Assembly (NCBI GenBank): GCA_937949745.1 | Contig: CALECM010000099.1 | Location: 1-27,604, forward strand | Reading direction: 5' to 3' | From: an uncultured Bacteroidales bacterium | GTDB taxonomy: Bacteria; Bacteroidota; Bacteroidia; Bacteroidales; WCHB1-69 | DNA: 27,604 nucleotides | Part shown: positions 23,567 to 27,604 of the stretch, piece after piece | Layout of the letters: every line of letters starts with the position of its first letter | Position numbering within the stretch: position 1 is the stretch's first letter | Position numbers and translations under genes: made by a program | Notes under the pieces: model-generated | Databases searched by the model: none | The model's input: only the letters and a program-made list of their open reading frames with translations | What the model was told of the DNA's origin: nothing

Positions 23567-23574
23567 TATTTTTG
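23567..23574 (+). promoter_or_regulatory. -7 promoter box of the SpoU methyltransferase gene
   Basis: TATTTTTG, in the extended form GTTATTTTTG, ends 16 bases before the ATG at 23591. Confidence 0.5.
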
Positions 23575-23590
23575 TCATTTAAAATTACCG

Positions 23591-24130
23591 ATGAAAAAAC
23601 TTTCACTAACAGAATTAAATCGCTTATCAACAGAGGAATATAAACTGAAACAAAAAACTCCCCTTATTGTTGTGCTGGATAACGTCAGAAGTATGCACAA
23701 TATAGGATCTATATTCAGGACTTGCGACGCTTTCGCTGTCGAAAAAATTTATCTATGCGGTATTACGGCCACGCCTCCGCATAAAGAAATAAATAAAACA
23801 GCCCTCGGAGCTACCGAAAGCGTTGACTGGGAATACCGGGAAAGCGTACTGGAATTAATTCCGGAACTTAAAGAAAAAGATATTTTATGTTACATCATCG
23901 AGCAAACCGATTCTTCCCGGATGCTTGATGATTTTATTCCTCCTTCCGGACAAAAAACGGCCATCATTTTAGGTAATGAAGTTTTCGGGATCAGCGATGA
24001 GTTATTACCTGTGGTGGACGGAGCTTTGGAAATACCCCAATATGGCACCAAACATTCGCTCAACGTAACCATTGCCGGAGGAATTGCTATTTGGGAACTA
24101 TTCAAAAAAATAAATAAGGAGAATATATAA
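23591..24130 (+). CDS. SpoU/TrmH-family RNA 2'-O-methyltransferase
   Basis: This is a 179-residue SPOUT-class methyltransferase that should use S-adenosylmethionine to modify the ribose of a tRNA or rRNA nucleotide. The three family motifs are intact: motif 1 with Asn37 and Arg43 (NVRSMHNIGSIFRT), motif 2 ILGNEVFGIS (126-135) and motif 3 IPQYGTKHSLNVTIAGG (148-164), which forms the knot. It lacks the N-terminal RNA-binding extension of larger relatives, so the target nucleotide cannot be read from the sequence. It is a single gene that converges on dnaB with a 13-bp gap. Confidence 0.93.
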   Translation: MKKLSLTELNRLSTEEYKLKQKTPLIVVLDNVRSMHNIGSIFRTCDAFAVEKIYLCGITATPPHKEINKTALGATESVDWEYRESVLELIPELKEKDILCYIIEQTDSSRMLDDFIPPSGQKTAIILGNEVFGISDELLPVVDGALEIPQYGTKHSLNVTIAGGIAIWELFKKINKENI

Positions 24131-24143
24131 GGTAATTCTTTCC

Positions 24144-25706
24144 TTAATATGGCATTTCGTCATTGGCCATCAACGGACCTTCTGGAGAAACTTCATTATC
24201 GTCATCGTTGAAACTGGCTTCAAAAGTATCGAACATCTCATTATTGCGAATGCCGTCCATCGGAGAATCCAGTTGGAACGATTCTTCCATATCGGTAAAC
24301 TTGGTAAACTGGCTTTGGAATCTTATCCTGATATTTTCGGTAGCTCCATGACGGTTTTTCTGGATCATCAAATCCGCCAGACCATTTGACGGAGTATTAT
24401 CTTCAAAAGTATCAAGTTGATAATATTCGGGCCGGTAGATAAACATCACCATATCCGCATCCTGTTCTATAGAACCGGATTCACGTAAGTCGGAAAGCTG
24501 CGGACGCTTGAACCCCGCCCTTTTTTCCACTTCACGGGACAACTGGGAAAGTGCAATAACAGGCACCTGTAAATCCTTAGCCAACGCCTTTAAAGATCTG
24601 GAAATATAACTGATCTCCTGCTCCCGGTTACCTTTTGCTTTTCCCCGGTCACCATCACTGTCGCCCTGCATCAATTGAAGGTAATCGACAATGATCAACT
24701 GGATATCGCGCTGATGTTTCAGCCGGCGGCATTTCGCCCGGAGATCGAATATGGACAAGGCCGGCGTATCATCAATGATCAGATTATCATCATTGAGTTT
24801 ATTAATCTTATCCATTAATACTATCCACTCCGTTTCACTTAATTTTCCTTTGGCGATCCTTTCGGCGGAAATCCCGGATTCAATGGAAAACAAACGGTGC
24901 ACCAACTGGGTAGCCGACATTTCCAATGAAAAAAACGCCACCGGCATTTTATATTCTATAGCGGCATTACGGGCAATTGAAAGTACAAATGAGGTTTTAC
25001 CCATCCCGGGACGCGCGGCCAGAATGATCAGATCCGACTTCTGCCATCCTCCTGTTTTCTCGTCAATAGCGCGTATGCCGCTGGGTACTCCGTTAAACGT
25101 ACTGTCATTATTACGCATGGAAGTAAGTTCCTCCAATGCCTTTTTTACAACTATATTCAGTTCCTTACTGTCCCTCTTAAAATTATTCTGGATAATATTG
25201 AAGAGCTCGGTTTCCGCTTTATCTAATAATTGAAGCACATCATTCGATTCGTCGTAAGCGTCCTTGATAATAAGATTGCATTTACCTATTAATTCTCGGA
25301 GGACATATTTCTCGAGTACGATCCTGGCATGGTATTCAATATTGGCGGCCGAAGCGACGCGGTTGGTGAGAGAAGCCACATAAGCGGCACCGCCCACAAA
25401 TTCCAGTTTGTTGGATTTTCGTAATCTATTGGTTACCGATAAAAGGTCGATGGGTTCCATGGAAGAGAAAAGTTCGAAGATAGCCTTGAAAACATGTTGA
25501 TGAGCTTCTTTATAAAACATCCTGTAATCAAGAAAATCTATAATGGTACTGACCGCATTGGCATCAATCATGAGCGCTCCCAATACCGCTTCCTCGAAAT
25601 CCAGAGCCTGCGGAGTAAGTTTACCTATCGCCAATAAGGAAGAATCCGGTGTGTTATATGTAAGCCTGTTTTCTGTCTTTTTACCTGAAACTATCTCATT
25701 AGCCAT
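24144..25706 (-). CDS. dnaB: Replicative DNA helicase DnaB
   Basis: This is the hexameric helicase that unwinds DNA at the replication fork. The 520 residues contain the N-terminal primase-interacting domain (about 35-140, EEAVLGALMID), a linker helix and the RecA-like C-terminal motor with Walker A ARPGMGKTS (231-239), the Walker B region IQLIIVDYLQLM, the SRSLKALAKDL and ALSQLSREVE motifs, the DLRESGSIEQDAD segment and the arginine region FIYRPEYY. An acidic tail of about 40 residues follows. No intein is present. The gene has its own promoter (25744-25751). Confidence 0.97.
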   Translation of the reverse strand: MANEIVSGKKTENRLTYNTPDSSLLAIGKLTPQALDFEEAVLGALMIDANAVSTIIDFLDYRMFYKEAHQHVFKAIFELFSSMEPIDLLSVTNRLRKSNKLEFVGGAAYVASLTNRVASAANIEYHARIVLEKYVLRELIGKCNLIIKDAYDESNDVLQLLDKAETELFNIIQNNFKRDSKELNIVVKKALEELTSMRNNDSTFNGVPSGIRAIDEKTGGWQKSDLIILAARPGMGKTSFVLSIARNAAIEYKMPVAFFSLEMSATQLVHRLFSIESGISAERIAKGKLSETEWIVLMDKINKLNDDNLIIDDTPALSIFDLRAKCRRLKHQRDIQLIIVDYLQLMQGDSDGDRGKAKGNREQEISYISRSLKALAKDLQVPVIALSQLSREVEKRAGFKRPQLSDLRESGSIEQDADMVMFIYRPEYYQLDTFEDNTPSNGLADLMIQKNRHGATENIRIRFQSQFTKFTDMEESFQLDSPMDGIRNNEMFDTFEASFNDDDNEVSPEGPLMANDEMPY

Positions 25707-25743
25707 AATCTAAAAAACTTTTTTTTCTCTATTTTTAATGGCT

Positions 25744-25759
25744 CAAAAATAACTGTTTT
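25744..25759 (-). promoter_or_regulatory. -7 promoter region of dnaB, with one arm of a 16-bp inverted repeat
   Basis: On the minus strand the sequence is AAAACAGTTATTTTTG, which ends in the TATTTTTG box (25744-25751). The same 16 bases occur on the plus strand at 25946-25961 in front of the LiaF-like gene. The leader to the dnaB ATG at 25706 is about 35 bases. Confidence 0.55.
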
Positions 25760-25945
25760 TTGCCAATAATAGGTCCGCAATAAGTATAAAAGTATTATTT
25801 ATAACAATAAAAAATAAGGAGCTTAGACAGTGGACAGTTACGCATGAGAATTAATTAAAAGAGCCATAACTTTTTTTAAAGATGGATTATTCCGTTTATC
25901 GGGAGAAAGACGGTATTCGTCGATTTTACGTGTAATGACGGGACT

Positions 25946-25961
25946 AAAACAGTTATTTTTG
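25946..25961 (+). promoter_or_regulatory. -7 promoter region of the LiaF-like gene, with the second inverted-repeat arm
   Basis: AAAACAGTTATTTTTG contains the TATTTTTG box (25954-25961) and ends 22 bases before the ATG at 25984. The 277-bp spacer between dnaB and this gene otherwise shows no reading frame or RNA that I can support. Confidence 0.55.
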
Positions 25962-25983
25962 CCGAAAATTAAATCAACTGATT

Positions 25984-26748
25984 ATGGAAAACAAGAACAA
26001 CTATTCAATTTTAAAAACAGGTATCATCACCGGTATCTTATTTCTTCTCGCCGGTACGTTATTATTAATTATAAAACTCGGAATTGTACCGGAAGGTGTC
26101 GATCGTATATTTTTTTCATGGCCAATGCTGCTTATGGTCATCGGAATATTATCCATGGTCTACCGTCATTTTATTAATGGCTCCATCTTATTCGCTGTAG
26201 GCGCGTTTTTCCTGATACCGAGAATTGCATATGCTTTCCCCGGATTCCTGCCTCAGGTTGGACCGGGTTTTGTATCTTCTTACTGGCCTGTGCTTTTAGT
26301 AATTGCCGGATTCATCTTCATCATTTATGCCATATTCAGGCCTAAGTTACAACCAAAACCGTATACACCGAAAAGTAACTCCAAACACAGGCACCATCAG
26401 CCTCATGACGGGTCCGGAAATTTCAGCAGGAGCAGCGTATTCGGGGAAGGGGAACATATCATTCTCGATCCCGAATTCCAGGGAGGCGAGATCAATGCCG
26501 TATTCGGATCCATCACCCTGGACCTGCGCAAGAGCAGTTTACCGGAAGGACACACCTATTTACAGGCCAATTCCGTATTCGGAAATGTGACCGTATATGT
26601 ACCGGAAACGTGGAATATTGAACTTTATGTAGATACGGTCGTGGGCAATTTTTATGACAAAAGAAGTAACCAGCAGAGCAATGACATTTCTAATAAACTA
26701 ATTATCAAAGGCTCCTGCGTATTTGGCGGAGGAGAATTAAGGAATTAA
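25984..26748 (+). CDS. LiaF-like membrane protein (LiaI/LiaF-type helices plus C-terminal beta domain)
   Basis: This 254-residue membrane protein resembles the LiaF/YvqF group linked to cell-envelope stress responses. Four hydrophobic helices are visible (about 12-31, 43-60, 64-80 and 98-118), then a basic, His-rich linker (120-142). The C-terminal beta-rich domain carries four VFG repeats (SVFGEGE 151-157, AVFGSIT 172-178, SVFGNVT 197-203, CVFGGGE 245-251), as in LiaF C-terminal domains that form a beta-solenoid. In Firmicutes LiaF holds a two-component system in check. Here the next gene, 14 bp downstream, encodes a membrane-bound LytTR regulator instead, so a similar inhibitory pairing is a reasonable hypothesis. 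Confidence 0.87.
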   Translation: MENKNNYSILKTGIITGILFLLAGTLLLIIKLGIVPEGVDRIFFSWPMLLMVIGILSMVYRHFINGSILFAVGAFFLIPRIAYAFPGFLPQVGPGFVSSYWPVLLVIAGFIFIIYAIFRPKLQPKPYTPKSNSKHRHHQPHDGSGNFSRSSVFGEGEHIILDPEFQGGEINAVFGSITLDLRKSSLPEGHTYLQANSVFGNVTVYVPETWNIELYVDTVVGNFYDKRSNQQSNDISNKLIIKGSCVFGGGELRN

Positions 26749-26762
26749 GACAATACGCAGAT

Positions 26763-27604
26763 ATGACGTTCTTTTCAAATACCCGAAAGATACAGGCCGG
26801 AATTTATATATTCTCATGTTTATTATACGGCTTTATTCATCTGACAGTATTATCGTTCCTTGTCCAATCCGATTTCACGATCCTAATTACGGATACGATG
26901 ATCCACACCTTTTTGTTGGCGATACTGGGTATTGTATTATGGAATGTTTTTTATTACGGTAAATATGACCGGCTCAAACATCCGCAGGCAATTCTTAATT
27001 ACACTTTATTAGCCATAATGGGTTGCATAATTTTTGCGGGAGGAGGCTATGGACTGGAATCATTATTCCTGGAAAAAGAAATTATATCTTCCCTATCCCT
27101 TACACTTCCAATGAAAATATGGATTTTTTCACTCTATTATCTTATACTGGTATTATATTCCCGAAATCAAATGTTCAATACGGAAAGTACAGCGGAGAAC
27201 ACGGAGATTACCGATCAGAACAATCTTTCGCCACAACAGCAATCGACCCGTGAAACGGATCCGGATATTGAGTATCTGGAACGGATTTCCGTGAAGGTTA
27301 GGCAGAACCTGGTTGTGATTCCTGTTGAGGAGATCATATACCTCCGGGCAGACGGGGATTATGTGAAAATTTTTACCGGAAAAGATTGTTATTTGAAAGA
27401 ACAAACGATGAAATACTTCGAAACATACCTTTCCGGCAAACAATTTGTACGCATTCATCGTTCTTATATTGTTAATATTGATTATATTTTAAGAATTGAA
27501 CAATTCGAAAAACAAAGCCAGCATGTGACATTGAAAAACGGAGATATCCTAAAAGCCATAAAAAAGGAAAAACCGGTTTGTAAAATAATACATCTTGGAG
27601 ATAT
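26763..27604 (+). CDS. Membrane-bound LytTR-family transcription regulator (3' end outside window)
   Basis: The frame is open from the ATG at 26763 to the window end (280 codons). Four predicted membrane helices (about 12-34, 46-65, 80-98 and 112-133) are followed by a polar linker rich in Gln/Glu/Thr (about 138-170) and a LytTR DNA-binding domain (about 174-275) with the signature segments VIPVEEIIYLRADGDYVKI, FVRIHRSYIVNI (228-239) and HVTLKNGD. There is no receiver domain, so it is not a response regulator; the signal should come from the membrane part or from the LiaF-like protein encoded 14 bp upstream. The last residues are missing but the domain is nearly complete. Confidence 0.88.
   Translation, partial: MTFFSNTRKIQAGIYIFSCLLYGFIHLTVLSFLVQSDFTILITDTMIHTFLLAILGIVLWNVFYYGKYDRLKHPQAILNYTLLAIMGCIIFAGGGYGLESLFLEKEIISSLSLTLPMKIWIFSLYYLILVLYSRNQMFNTESTAENTEITDQNNLSPQQQSTRETDPDIEYLERISVKVRQNLVVIPVEEIIYLRADGDYVKIFTGKDCYLKEQTMKYFETYLSGKQFVRIHRSYIVNIDYILRIEQFEKQSQHVTLKNGDILKAIKKEKPVCKIIHLGD

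Noticed and set aside
24751..25233. A 160-codon plus-strand reading frame
   Set aside because: It is antisense to dnaB and has no family features.

Overview
The window looks like a chromosome segment of a Bacteroidota bacterium, most likely order Bacteroidales. The evidence is AT-rich spacers, promoters of the TAnnTTTG (-7) type, mostly weak or absent Shine-Dalgarno sequences, a type IX secretion sorting domain, a SagB-type nitroreductase with a signal peptide, a LiaF-like/LytTR pair and an NtrC-type response regulator of the kind found in this phylum. It is mostly housekeeping DNA. I see no transposase, phage gene, CRISPR array, rRNA or tRNA.

Layout. 1-1986 (minus): a K+ uptake pair, the TrkH/KtrB channel (cut by the window start) and its RCK subunit KtrA. 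2320-6085: a sigma54-type response regulator and a hybrid histidine kinase, tail to tail with overlapping ends. 6086-6689: a control region and a small exported PepSY-like protein. 6786-8705: a small charged protein, a T9SS-secreted beta-propeller and a GNAT acetyltransferase. 8715-12467 (minus): an operon of lipoprotein, tyrS, nfeD, floA and an exported nitroreductase. 12529-15432 (minus): an M3 peptidase and a PhnP-like hydrolase. 15843-17482: a DUF58 protein coupled to radC. 17483-18070: a non-coding region with three structured repeats, then the control region of hsp20 (to 18514). 18629-21960: a MurD-family ligase, a thioredoxin-fold lipoprotein and an exported TPR-like protein. 21968-23461 (minus): a membrane protein and dapF. 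23591-24130: a SpoU methyltransferase. 24144-25706 (minus): dnaB. 25984 to the end: a LiaF-like membrane protein and a membrane-bound LytTR regulator (cut by the window end).

The most interesting signal is a complete candidate sigma54 circuit at 2220-6690. The PepSY-like gene has an almost ideal -24/-12 promoter (TGGCACAGGGTTTGC, 6304-6318). About 110-150 bp upstream of its predicted transcription start lie four TTCCACA half-sites in alternating orientation (6176-6221). A related dyad sits in front of the regulator's own gene (2227-2251). The kinase carries receiver and HPt domains, so a His-Asp-His-Asp relay to the regulator is plausible. I infer an envelope-sensing loop whose main output may be one small exported protein.

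A second possible enhancer-type region precedes hsp20: TGYCA motifs about 8 bp apart, a weak sigma54-like promoter and an unusually strong Shine-Dalgarno sequence. Other points to check are three hairpin-forming repeats with compensating stem changes between radC and hsp20, a MurD-family ligase with altered substrate-site residues, and a 16-bp inverted repeat joining the dnaB and liaF-like promoters.
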